From the NCBI RefSeq assembly GCF_003665435.1, contig NZ_CP023407.1:3720001-3784000 (forward strand): a stretch of DNA of 64,000 nt, read 5' to 3'. The stretch's first letter is position 1. Each line of letters begins with the position of its first letter. A program made the translations under genes and the position numbers. The notes beneath the pieces are model-generated. The model was not told the DNA's origin. It saw nothing but the letters and a program-made list of their open reading frames with translations, and did not search any database. The DNA is from Streptomyces fungicidicus (GTDB taxonomy: Bacteria > Actinomycetota > Actinomycetes > Streptomycetales > Streptomycetaceae). Shown here piece by piece: positions 40,517-48,924 of the stretch.

Positions 40517-40950
40517 TGACGCGGGCATCTGTCAAGGGGGCCTGAGCTCCTGACATCAGCGGCTGACACCAACGAGCGCGAACCGCGAGGGTCATCGCCG
40601 AACCTCAGTGGCTGGCCAGCAGGGGCCCGAAGCGGGTCATGGGTGGCCGCAGCGTCCCCGTGATCGACCTGATGTACAGCAGCGAAGTACAGCAACCGCA
40701 GGACCCGACCTCACCCGATAGCGTCCCTTCAGGGCAGTAGAGCGGCCGGTACGACCGTTCGCGACCGATCCACATGGAGCTACGGATCAGAAGGTGATGA
40801 GGGGGTGGGTTCGGAGCCATTCGGCATCCCGGGGCCACTGTGGATCCGGGGACGCCTATCCGGCCACCCCCCTTGGCCGCCGTGTTCCGGAGCAGAACAC
40901 CGAACCGGCCCATCACTGGACCGGAAGCCAACACCCGCCACTGACATCGA

Positions 40951-40971
40951 CCGTGCCCCAGCCGTGCCCCA
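40951..40971. repeat. Two copies of CCGTGCCCCA
   Basis: Direct repeats at 40951-40960 and 40962-40971, about 80 bp from the proximal att repeat. Position and spacing fit integrase arm sites. Confidence 0.4.
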
Positions 40972-41022
40972 CCGAGCGGGCAACCACGGGGAACGGCAAG
41001 AAGTCCCGGAGTCCGGGCAAGC

Positions 41023-41061
41023 GAACGGCCCCCGCCCAGATAACCAGGCCGGGGGCCGTTC
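41023..41061 (-). terminator. Terminator downstream of tRNA-Ser(UGA)
   Basis: Perfect 12-bp arms (41023-41034 GAACGGCCCCCG and 41050-41061) with a 15-nt loop, on the minus strand just after the tRNA. One arm overlaps the att repeat. Confidence 0.75.
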
Positions 41062-41089
41062 TCATTGCGCTCAGCGCGGAGGCGGTGGG
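41053..41089. repeat. Proximal 37-bp att-like repeat
   Basis: Overlaps the 3' end of tRNA-Ser(UGA) (41077-41089) and 24 nt beyond. Partner of 40199-40235. Confidence 0.8.
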
Positions 41090-41163
41090 ATTTGAACCCA
41101 CGGTGACATCGCTGCCACGACGGTTTTCAAGACCGTTCCCTTCGGCCGCTCGGGCACGCCTCC
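41077..41163 (-). tRNA. tRNA-Ser(UGA)
   Basis: Acceptor GGAGGCG/CGCCTCC, anticodon stem ACGGT/ACCGT with loop CTTGAAA (anticodon TGA), variable arm, T arm GTGGG TTCAAAT CCCAC, discriminator G. 87 nt. Intact, although its 3' end lies in the att repeat. Confidence 0.95.
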
Positions 41164-41227
41164 CCGCGCCGGCCGGTGATCGGCGGCGCGGGGACAAGGG
41201 TAACGGGTTCGGGGTGCGCGGGTGAGG

Positions 41228-42760
41228 TCAGCTGTCGCCCACGCGGGAGCCCAGGGTGAGTTCCGTGGTCTGGTCCTTGCCGCCGCGTTCGTAGGTGATC
41301 GTGACCTCGTCGCCCGGCTTGTGGGTCCAGATCTCGCCGATCAGGGTCGGGCCGGAGTCGATGACCCGGTCGTCGAGCTTGGTGATCACGTCGCCGGGCT
41401 TGAGGCCGGCCTTGTCGGCGGGGCCGCCCGGGTCGACCGGCTCGGAGCCGCCCGCGCCCTGGTCGGTGATCTTCGCGCCGCCCGTCGTGTCCTCCAGGGA
41501 GACGGACGCGCCGATCTTGGCGTACACCGGCTTGCCCGTCTTGATCAGTTCCTGGGCGACGTACTTGGCCTGGTTGATCGGGATGGCGAAGCCCAGGCCG
41601 ATGGAGCCGGCCTGCCCGGTGCCGAAGCCGCCGTTGCTGGTGGACTGGATCGCGGAGTTGATGCCGATGACGTTGCCCTGGGCGTCCAGCAGCGGGCCGC
41701 CGGAGTTGCCCGGGTTGATGGACGCGTCGGTCTGCAGGGCGCTCATGTACGAGGCCTGGCTGCCGGTGCCGTCGCTGGAGGCCACCGGACGGTTCATCGC
41801 GCTGATGATGCCCGTCGTCACCGTGTTGGAGAGGCCGAAGGGCGCGCCGATCGCGATCGTGGAGTCGCCGACGGCCACGTCGTCGGAGTTGCCGAGGGTG
41901 AGCGGCTTCAGGTCGGAGGGGGCGCTCTTCAGCTTGATGACCGCGACGTCGTAGCCCTGCGCGTGGCCGACCACCTCGGCGTCGTACTTCTTGCCGTTGG
42001 GGAAGGTCGCCGATAGCTTGCCGCCGTCGACGGCGTCCGCCACCACGTGGTTGTTGGTGACGATGTGGCCCTGGGTGTCGAAGACGAAGCCGGTGCCGGT
42101 GCCGCCCTCGCCGCTGCTGCTCTCGGCCGAGATGGTGACGGTGCTGGGCAGCGCCTTGGCGGCCACGCCGGCGACCGTGCCCGGGTCGCGCTTCACGTTG
42201 CCGCCGCTGGTGGAGGAGGAGACGGTCGTCGAGCCGTTGCTGTCGTTCTCCTTGGCCAGCGTGTAGCCGAGGCCGCCGCCCAGGCCGCCCGCGACCAGCG
42301 CGGCCACCAGGACCCCGGCGATCATCCGGCCGCGCCCGCCGCCGTTCTTCGGCGCCGGCTGCTGGTACGAGGAACCCCAGCCGCCACCGCCGTGCCCGCC
42401 GTCGCCGCCACCGTGTCCGCCGCCGTACGACGGGGTGGACGGCGGCGGGGGCGGGGGCCAGGAGGCGTCGGGAGCGGACGAGGGCCCGCCCGCCGGGGCA
42501 CCGCCGTGGGCCGCGCCGCCGTGGGCCGCGCCGCCCTGGGGGTCCGCGCCGCCCTGGGGGCCCTGGCTCGCGTGGGCGGCCTGCGGGCCGTAGGGGCTCT
42601 CACCGCCCGCCGGGGCGGCCCCGTATCCCTGCCCCGGACCCGGAGCCGCGCCCTGGGCCGGGTACCCCTGGTGCGCCGAAGCAGCGGGAGCATCCACCGG
42701 CGCGGGCGGCGGTGCGGAGGGGGCCGGGGGTACCGCGGTGCCCTCGTTCTCGGTGCTCAC
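41228..42760 (-). CDS. HtrA/DegP-type membrane-anchored serine protease with PDZ domain
   Basis: A 510-aa protein. A disordered Pro/Gly/Ala-rich cytoplasmic N-terminus (1-143) precedes one transmembrane helix (about 146-168) and an extracytoplasmic trypsin-like domain with catalytic His in TNNHVV, Asp in YDVAVIKL and Ser in NPGNSGGP, followed by a PDZ domain (about 430-505; DPGGPADKAGLKPGDVI). It degrades or refolds misfolded extracytoplasmic proteins. GTG at 42760 with GAGGAG 6 nt upstream. Single gene between tRNA-Ser(UGA) and the GDPD gene. Confidence 0.94.
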   Translation of the reverse strand: MSTENEGTAVPPAPSAPPPAPVDAPAASAHQGYPAQGAAPGPGQGYGAAPAGGESPYGPQAAHASQGPQGGADPQGGAAHGGAAHGGAPAGGPSSAPDASWPPPPPPSTPSYGGGHGGGDGGHGGGGWGSSYQQPAPKNGGGRGRMIAGVLVAALVAGGLGGGLGYTLAKENDSNGSTTVSSSTSGGNVKRDPGTVAGVAAKALPSTVTISAESSSGEGGTGTGFVFDTQGHIVTNNHVVADAVDGGKLSATFPNGKKYDAEVVGHAQGYDVAVIKLKSAPSDLKPLTLGNSDDVAVGDSTIAIGAPFGLSNTVTTGIISAMNRPVASSDGTGSQASYMSALQTDASINPGNSGGPLLDAQGNVIGINSAIQSTSNGGFGTGQAGSIGLGFAIPINQAKYVAQELIKTGKPVYAKIGASVSLEDTTGGAKITDQGAGGSEPVDPGGPADKAGLKPGDVITKLDDRVIDSGPTLIGEIWTHKPGDEVTITYERGGKDQTTELTLGSRVGDS

Positions 42761-43048
42761 AGCTTCTCTCCTCGATCCACGGCTGTCGTTCTTGGTCGCA
42801 CTCGGTCATGCTCGCTCACGCTCGTCCACGAGCCCGGCGCGATGCAGCTGTGCATGTCACTTTGTATGTCGTCAGCTTTTCCCACGGGCCGTCAGGGCAC
42901 GATAAGGCGTTCCTGTGGGTCCGGGGCCATTCTTTATATAGGGCATTACTCATGTAAGGCACGCCACTCGATGGCTCCGACCGGACGGCCGCACCGTTCA
43001 CTCAACTCCGAGCGCACGTCTACCCGCGCGCGGTGGCACCATGACGCG

Positions 43049-43879
43049 GTGACCCACGCACGGCAGCACCTGACCCAAGTCGTCGCGCACCGCGGAGCCT
43101 CCGAGGACGCCCCCGAGCACACCCTGGCCGCGTATCGCAAAGCGATCGAGGACGGCGCGGACGCGCTCGAATGTGATGTACGTCTGACTGCCGACGGTCA
43201 TCTCGTGTGCGTGCACGACCGCCGCGTCAACCGTACGTCCAACGGCCGCGGAGCGGTGTCGGCGCTCGAGCTCTCCGATCTGGCGGCCCTGGACTTCGGC
43301 TCCTGGAAGAGCCGCGACGCCTTCGGGGGGCCGCGCGTGGAGGAACCCGACTGGGAACACCGCCCGGAGGACCGCGAGGACACCTCCGTCCTCACCCTGG
43401 AACGGCTGCTGGGCCTGGTCTCCGACGCCGGCCGCCGGGTCGAGCTGGCGATCGAGACGAAGCACCCCACGCGCTGGGCGGGACAGGTGGAGGAGCGGCT
43501 GCTGCTCCTGCTCAAGCGGTACGGGCTCGACGCGCCCGCCTCCCCCGGGGACTCGCCGGTACGGGTGATGAGCTTCTCCGCGCGGTCGCTGCACCGGGTG
43601 CGCGCCGCGGCCCCGACGGTGCCCACGGTCTACCTGACGCAGTTCGTCTCGCCCCGGCTGCGCGACGGGCGGCTGCCCCCCGGCGTGCGGATCGCGGGGC
43701 CCTCCCTCCGCATCGTGCGCAGCCACCCCGCGTACATCGAGCGGCTGAAGCAGTCCGGGCACCAGGTGCACGTGTGGACCGTGAACGAACCGGCGGACGT
43801 GGACCTCTGCGTGCGCCTCGGCGTGGACGCCATCATCACCAACCGTCCCCGCGCGGTGCTCGACCAGCTCGGCCGCTGA
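43049..43879 (+). CDS. Glycerophosphodiester phosphodiesterase (GDPD family)
   Basis: A 276-aa enzyme expected to cleave glycerophosphodiesters to glycerol-3-phosphate and an alcohol. Catalytic pattern VAHRGASEDAPEHTLAAY (His, Arg), ALECDVRLTADGHLVCVHD (Glu, Asp, His), AIETKHP (Glu) and HVWTVNEPADV are all present. No signal peptide, so probably cytoplasmic. GTG at 43049. Confidence 0.94.
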   Translation: MTHARQHLTQVVAHRGASEDAPEHTLAAYRKAIEDGADALECDVRLTADGHLVCVHDRRVNRTSNGRGAVSALELSDLAALDFGSWKSRDAFGGPRVEEPDWEHRPEDREDTSVLTLERLLGLVSDAGRRVELAIETKHPTRWAGQVEERLLLLLKRYGLDAPASPGDSPVRVMSFSARSLHRVRAAAPTVPTVYLTQFVSPRLRDGRLPPGVRIAGPSLRIVRSHPAYIERLKQSGHQVHVWTVNEPADVDLCVRLGVDAIITNRPRAVLDQLGR

Positions 43880-44145
43880 CCCGCGCGGAAAGCCCTCCGA
43901 CGTCACATCCGCCCCATCCGCCCCACATGACACGTGCAGGAGTCTTGACCCGGCGACATGTCCCGGAGCATCCTCACATCTCGGCCACAGCGACGACATC
44001 CAGCCACACGGCTACGGGGAGTGCTCCGGCGCGTTCGGTGCGTATTCGTTCGTTTCGAGTGCGTCACCGCTCGCGGATTGGCCGGTTTCCGGTTCAGGCC
44101 AATGGGGCATCCACACCGTGGCGTGGGGCGAAGGAGGTCTCGGGG

Positions 44146-44703
44146 GTGGCGTTGGTGGTGGCACAGGAGGTGCCCACGTCGTCGTGCATGGCCGTACCCC
44201 ATGGCCCTGCGGGCGTGGGGAAGGCGAGGCGCCGCATGCGTGCGCAGCTGCGCGACGGCGGCGTGGCGGACACGGTCATCGACGATGCCGTACTGATCCT
44301 TTCCGAACTGCTGAGCAACGCGTGCAGACACGGCCGGCCCCTCGGTGACGCGCCCGCGGGCGACGGGGACGTACGCGCCGCCTGGCAGGTCGATCCGCGC
44401 GGCCGGCTGGTCGTCGAGGTCACGGACGGCGGCGGCCCGACCCGTCCGGCGCCCGCCACCCCGTCGGTGACGGCGCACGGCGGCCGGGGGCTGAACATCA
44501 TCACCGCGCTGGCCGACGACTGGGGCGTACGCGACGAGGTGCCGGGCGAGGTCACGGTGTGGGTCGTCGTCCACGACGACGTGTACGACCCGGACGCCCG
44601 GGCCGGGCACCGGCGGGAGGACTTCGCCGCGCGGGTGACGGCCCCGGCGGTCTCCCGCATGCCGGGCCTCGACTTCGCGGACGTCTTCGACGACCTGGAC
44701 TGA
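44146..44703 (+). CDS. RsbW/SpoIIAB-like ATP-binding protein (anti-sigma factor type)
   Basis: A 185-aa single-domain HATPase protein of the RsbW type. N-box ILSELLSNACRHG, G1-type region VVEVTDGGGPTRP and the G2 region HGGRGLNIITALAD are visible. It lacks other domains and so should act as a serine kinase and anti-sigma factor. AGGAGG is about 10 nt before the GTG at 44146. No sigma or anti-anti-sigma gene is next to it. Confidence 0.85.
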   Translation: MALVVAQEVPTSSCMAVPHGPAGVGKARRRMRAQLRDGGVADTVIDDAVLILSELLSNACRHGRPLGDAPAGDGDVRAAWQVDPRGRLVVEVTDGGGPTRPAPATPSVTAHGGRGLNIITALADDWGVRDEVPGEVTVWVVVHDDVYDPDARAGHRREDFAARVTAPAVSRMPGLDFADVFDDLD

Positions 44704-44854
44704 CGGCGCCCCCGGGCGGGGGAGGGCGGGCACCACGGCGGAGTGTCCGCGGTGTCCACGGGTCGGCACGTTGTCCACAGGTTCCCGTCGGTCGAGGTGT
44801 GAACGGCTAGGCTCGCGCCCGTACCAGAAGCGCCGTAACCGGGAGACACCCACG

Positions 44855-45820
44855 ATGGCCAAGAAGCGACCCCAGACGAAGGCCAAGCGCCCGCAGCTCA
44901 CGGACGGGCAGATCCCGGTCGTCGGTGCCCGCGAGCCCTGCCCGTGCGGCAGCGGCCGCCGCTACAAGGCCTGCCACGGCCGTGCCGCCGCGCACGCGGC
45001 GACCGAGCTGGTGCACCGGCCGTTCGAGGGCCTGCCGGGCGAGTGCGACTGGGTGGCGCTGCGCGAGCTGGTGCCGGCCGCCACCGCCGGACTGACCCTG
45101 AAGGGCGGCCTGCCCGACGGCGTCCCCTCGGTCACGCTGGCCACGGTGCTGCCGATGGCCTGGCCCGCCCTGCGCCGCGACGACGGCTCGGTCCTGCTCG
45201 GCCTGCAGAACGACACGTCCTCCGGCGACATCAGCCGCGACCTGGCCGACACCCTGCAGCGCGCGCTCACCGCCGACCCGGGCACGCCGGTGCAGTCCCG
45301 GCGCGCTCCCGCCGACGGCCCCCGGCTGCAGGACCTGCTCGACCCCGAGGGCGCTTTCGAGCCGGTCGTGCACAGCGGGTTCGAGTTCTGGGTCCCGGAC
45401 CCGGAGAACGCCACGGCGGACGTCACCGCCTCCCTGGAGCGGGCCAACGCGGCGGCCATCCCGACGGTCAAGCTGTCGGGCGTGGACTCCGCGTATTGGT
45501 GCGAGACGCCCGAGAAGAACCATCTGCGGTGGGTCATGCCGTATCCCGAGGAGCAGCTTCTGGACGCTCTCGCGCGGCTGCACGCGGCGGGCGGGTCCTC
45601 CCTCGGCGAGGGCACCCGTCTGGTGGGCTCCTTCCGCGCTCACGGGCTCACCGTGCCGGTCTGGGACCTGCCCAGCGGGGTCGGCGCCGAGGACGTGGAG
45701 AAGCCGGCCGCCGAGTTCGCCGAGCGGCTCGCCCCCGCGCTGGCCTCGGACGCGCCGCTCACCGCGGACGAGCGACGGGCGCGCGGCGGCCTGACGAACC
45801 GCCAGGTCACGCTCAGCTGA
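44855..45820 (+). CDS. DUF5926 family protein with N-terminal SEC-C zinc motif
   Basis: A 321-aa protein: a basic start (KKRPQTKAKRP), then EPCPCGSGRRYKACHG (SEC-C zinc motif, C-x-C-x8-C-H), then a long DUF5926 region without recognisable catalytic motifs. SEC-C motifs bind zinc in SecA and many uncharacterised proteins. Conserved and usually single in actinobacteria; function unknown. ATG at 44855. Followed by a 12-bp terminator. Confidence 0.85.
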   Translation: MAKKRPQTKAKRPQLTDGQIPVVGAREPCPCGSGRRYKACHGRAAAHAATELVHRPFEGLPGECDWVALRELVPAATAGLTLKGGLPDGVPSVTLATVLPMAWPALRRDDGSVLLGLQNDTSSGDISRDLADTLQRALTADPGTPVQSRRAPADGPRLQDLLDPEGAFEPVVHSGFEFWVPDPENATADVTASLERANAAAIPTVKLSGVDSAYWCETPEKNHLRWVMPYPEEQLLDALARLHAAGGSSLGEGTRLVGSFRAHGLTVPVWDLPSGVGAEDVEKPAAEFAERLAPALASDAPLTADERRARGGLTNRQVTLS

Positions 45821-45827
45821 GGCGCCC

Positions 45828-45856
45828 GGTTCCGCCGGCGGACGGCCGGCGGAACC
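45828..45856 (+). terminator. Terminator after DUF5926
   Basis: Perfect 12-bp arms (GGTTCCGCCGGC at 45828-45839, complement at 45845-45856). Confidence 0.75.
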
Positions 45857-45936
45857 GTCCCGCCACACAGCACCCGCCCCACGGGCAACTCCGGTCGCGG
45901 ACAAGCCAGTCGGTGACCGGAAAGCCGAGTTCGAAT

Positions 45937-46016
45937 TTGCGAACCGCCGATCTCTTGTTACCGTTCCCATAGCCCGGTTGCTGGTGCATCCCCCGTCGCC
46001 AGCAACCGGGTCTTTG
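45937..46016 (+). ncRNA. Candidate short RNA: promoter followed by intrinsic terminator
   Basis: TTGCGA (45937-45942) and TACCGT (45959-45964), 16 bp apart, resemble -35/-10 elements. A perfect 12-bp hairpin (CCCGGTTGCTGG 45973-45984; 45999-46010) followed by TCTTTGTGTG lies just downstream on the plus strand. No ORF fits between. The nearest genes on the plus strand end 120 bp earlier or start 1.2 kb later, so it would be a tiny independent transcript or a terminator without an obvious gene. Confidence 0.4.
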
Positions 46017-46114
46017 TGTGCCCGCCGCCGTTCACGGACCGCGGTCGCACGCCAACTGCCCGTCGCCGCAGTGGAGTTGGCAGCGAGGGCGCGACGGACG
46101 GGGTGACGGCGCCG

Positions 46115-46780
46115 CTACAGCTCGGGCGCGCTCACACCCGTGCGGGTCAGCGCTTCGACCACGGCGTCCACGACGGCCTCGACGCCCGGCACCCAGGGCG
46201 AGGCCGAGCCGGGCAGCGGCGCGCGCTCCCAGCGGATCCCGCCCTGCGCGGTCTCCGACGGCGGCAGCGCGAGATAGCCGCCCTCACCGTGGAAGCGCAG
46301 GGAGCCGGGGACGAAGTCCTTGGCGTACAGCAGCTCGCCCAGCTGCTCCATGGAGTACGGCTTCACCAGGATCGACCAGCGGGCCGGCGAGGCGACCACC
46401 GGACCGAGCCGCATGCCGCGCCGGTCCAGCGCGGCGAGGGCCTGGGCGGCCGCGAGGGCGGGCAGGGACACCGCGCAGGGCGCCCGGCCGCCGGTGGCGA
46501 GGATGACGGGCGCCGCGGGCCGGTTGCCCCACCACCAGCGCACCATGCGCGCGTCGGTGGTGGCGGCGAGGAGGCCGGGGTCGAACGGATGCGCGCCCGG
46601 CACCGTGCAGTCGGGGTCGGGACAGCCGCAGCGCGAACCGCCCTGCGGGTCCGCCGCCACGCCCGGGAGTACGGGCCACTGCCAGTCCGTGGCGAAGGTC
46701 AGGGCCGCGCCGAGCAGGTCAGGCCCTCCGTCGCCGCGCCGGGTCAGGAGCCTGCGTCGCCTTCCGAGGATCTCGCGCAT
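46115..46780 (-). CDS. Prim-pol-like protein lacking catalytic motifs
   Basis: A 221-aa protein alignable to the prim-pol N-terminal domain through LGAALTFATDWQWPVLPG, CGCPDPDCTVPGAHPF and a late GEGGYLALPPSET. The catalytic DLD motif is replaced by AVSLPALAA, and the SGGxH segment by SPARWSILV, so catalytic residues are missing. It probably has a structural or DNA-binding role. ATG at 46780 with AAAGGA upstream. Two intact relatives occur elsewhere in the window. Confidence 0.8.
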   Translation of the reverse strand: MREILGRRRRLLTRRGDGGPDLLGAALTFATDWQWPVLPGVAADPQGGSRCGCPDPDCTVPGAHPFDPGLLAATTDARMVRWWWGNRPAAPVILATGGRAPCAVSLPALAAAQALAALDRRGMRLGPVVASPARWSILVKPYSMEQLGELLYAKDFVPGSLRFHGEGGYLALPPSETAQGGIRWERAPLPGSASPWVPGVEAVVDAVVEALTRTGVSAPEL

Positions 46781-47284
46781 GAGCGCTCGTTCCTTTCCGT
46801 TGCACGCCTGGCAACACCGTGGGTCCACATCACGTCATGTGTCGGTCACTTCACTGTGCGTACCTGTTGGCGCATCACACCCCCGCGCCGGGCAGGGGGA
46901 ACCCCGTGGGCCGGGCTTGGGCAGCCTCCGCGGCCGTTCCACCCGTACTGCGTCTATCAGAAGAACGGGCGTGGCGTGGGGGTGGCGAAGTCTGGCGTTT
47001 ACCGTCGCGCGTGTTTCTCTCCGCCTCCGCCACGGGAGGATGGGGCACGGTCGTCGGTGGTTAAGACGCCCGGGTCCGTCGCCAGGTTCCCGAGCGGTTC
47101 GCAACCACCCCTGGCCTTCACCGAGTACGTACCCATCACAACCGTTGTGACGCTCCGTCGAGCGAGGCCAGTCGACCGCAATAGGCCTCACCCTGAGGCA
47201 GTTTCAAGCCAACTTCGCATTTGAGCAAGGGGTATGCGGGGAGTTCCCGCAGACCCCACGGACACCAGGAATCCCAGCAGGACA
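46781..47284. other. Intergenic region before the GAF/SpoIIE phosphatase
   Basis: About 500 bp without a supported gene. It contains the promoter regions of the divergent degenerate prim-pol gene and the phosphatase gene. Possible upstream starts of the phosphatase (47234) fall in its last 50 bp. Confidence 0.5.
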
Positions 47285-48799
47285 ATGCTGGACATCTCCT
47301 CACGAGTACGTGTACATGTGGAGACACTGCCGGCGACGCAGAATGACATGGGGGTTTGCGATGCTTTTGAGCAGTTCGTACCGGTCCGAAAGCCGGACAC
47401 CATGACGGCCCCGCACCCTCCGAAAGTGGCCGGAATCGATTCAACGGTTCCCGCCCCCGCACACACTGCCGCGTCCGTCGCCGCGGGTACCTCGCCGGCT
47501 CCCCCGGCAAACTCCCCCACCGCGCCGGGCGCGCTGCTCCAGGACCGGCTCGCCGGCTGGGTCTCCGATCTCACGACCCTCCAGGAGCTCACCGAACGCC
47601 TGGTCCGCGCGAGCACCCTCGAGGAGGCCCTCCAGGAGATGCTGCGCGCGGGATCCGTCCTGGTGGGCGCGCGGCGCGGACTCGTCGCGCTGGAACCCGC
47701 CGACGGTCTCGGCCCGGCCTCCACCACCGGCCTCGGACTGGCCCGCGCGGACCTCGGCCACATGGAGACGGTGCCGCGCGGCTCCCTGCCGTACGGCAGG
47801 ATCCTCGACGGACTGCCCGGCGCCGAGGACGGCGTCGCGGAGCCCGACCTCCTCGCCGAGCAGGGGCTCGACCCCCGGCACCGCGAGGTCGCCGCCCGCC
47901 TCGGCTACGCCGCCAGCTACGCCCTCCCCCTCACCTCCAGGACCACAGGGCGCCTGGGCGCCGCCGCGTGGCTCTACGACGAGCCCGCCGAACCGTCGGC
48001 GCACCAGCGGCACCTCGTCGGCCTCTACGTCCGGCACGCCGCGGAGCACCTGGCCCGGCTCCTCGAACTCGAGCACACCCGCGCGTGCATGGCCACGCTG
48101 GCCGAGGAACTGCTGCCCTCCCGGCTGCCCCGGGTGGCCGGCGTCCGGCTCGCCGCGCGGCACCTCACCTCCCCGCGCGGGGGCGGCGACTGGTACGACG
48201 CGCTGCCGCTGCCGGACGCCGCGCTCGGCCTCGCCGTGGGGTCCGTCACCGGCTCGGGGCCCAGCGCGGTCGCCGCCATGGGCCGGCTGCGGGCGTCGCT
48301 GCGCGCCTACGCCGTGATGGAGGGCGAGGACCCGGTCGCCGTGCTGTCCGACCTGGAGCTGCTGCTCCGGCTCACCGAACCCGCGCGCTCCGCCACCGCC
48401 CTGTTCGGCTACTGCGACCCGGCGCTGCGCCGGATCACGCTCGCCGGGGCCGGACACAGTCCGCCGCTGCTGCTCGGCGAGCGCCGCACCGAGTTCGTGG
48501 AGACCTCGGTCTCCGCCCCGCTGGGCATGCTCGCCTGCTGGGAGGCGCCGAGCGTGGAGGTCACCGCGGAGCCGGGGGAGACGGTCCTCCTCTACACCGA
48601 CGGGCTGCTGCACCGCACCGGCGATCCGACCGACCGCGCCTTCGCGCGGCTGCACGCGGCGGCGGCCGGGGTGCCGAGGGCCCTGCGCCACGACCCGGGC
48701 GCCGTCGCCGACCACGTCCTGCGCGCGGTGCTGCCGGAGGGCGCGGACACCGCCGACTCCGGGGAGGACGTCGTGCTGCTGGCGGCGCGGTTCGCGTAG
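47285..48799 (+). CDS. GAF-SpoIIE/PP2C-type serine phosphatase
   Basis: A 504-aa protein with a disordered N-terminus (1-80), a GAF domain (about 95-255) and a C-terminal SpoIIE-type PP2C domain (about 285-503). Metal-binding aspartates typical of the family are visible in GGDWYDALPLP, YTDGLL and SGEDVVLL. It should dephosphorylate a STAS anti-anti-sigma factor. The ATG at 47285 (MLDISSRVRV) is preferred by recall of relatives; 47234, 47348 and 47402 are alternatives. Confidence 0.88.
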   Translation: MLDISSRVRVHVETLPATQNDMGVCDAFEQFVPVRKPDTMTAPHPPKVAGIDSTVPAPAHTAASVAAGTSPAPPANSPTAPGALLQDRLAGWVSDLTTLQELTERLVRASTLEEALQEMLRAGSVLVGARRGLVALEPADGLGPASTTGLGLARADLGHMETVPRGSLPYGRILDGLPGAEDGVAEPDLLAEQGLDPRHREVAARLGYAASYALPLTSRTTGRLGAAAWLYDEPAEPSAHQRHLVGLYVRHAAEHLARLLELEHTRACMATLAEELLPSRLPRVAGVRLAARHLTSPRGGGDWYDALPLPDAALGLAVGSVTGSGPSAVAAMGRLRASLRAYAVMEGEDPVAVLSDLELLLRLTEPARSATALFGYCDPALRRITLAGAGHSPPLLLGERRTEFVETSVSAPLGMLACWEAPSVEVTAEPGETVLLYTDGLLHRTGDPTDRAFARLHAAAAGVPRALRHDPGAVADHVLRAVLPEGADTADSGEDVVLLAARFA

Positions 48800-48924
48800 C
48801 CGCGGGCGGCACCGCGGCCCGGTCACCTCACGTGCGCCACAGGTAACGGGCACTTCCCCGGTTCGTCCGTTTCCGCACGACCGTACGATGGGGGTGGTCC
48901 AGTGCCGTATCGAGGAGGATGACC

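Larger units (their letters stand above)
40199..41089. mobile_element. Minimal integrated element or remnant in tRNA-Ser(UGA)
   Basis: A segment bounded by two 37-bp direct repeats (40199-40235 and 41053-41089, one mismatch) that include the last 13 nt of tRNA-Ser(UGA) and 24 nt of its downstream sequence. The intact tRNA is at the right end, as expected for integration. Only one small membrane gene fits inside (40310-40516). The rest (40517-41022) holds no supported gene but has a pair of 10-bp direct repeats. No integrase is left, so it is most likely a deletion derivative. Confidence 0.75.

Noticed and set aside
40605..40934. A 109-residue minus-strand ORF in the tRNA-Ser(UGA) insertion
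   Set aside because: No ribosome site, no similarity recognised and composition not codon-like.
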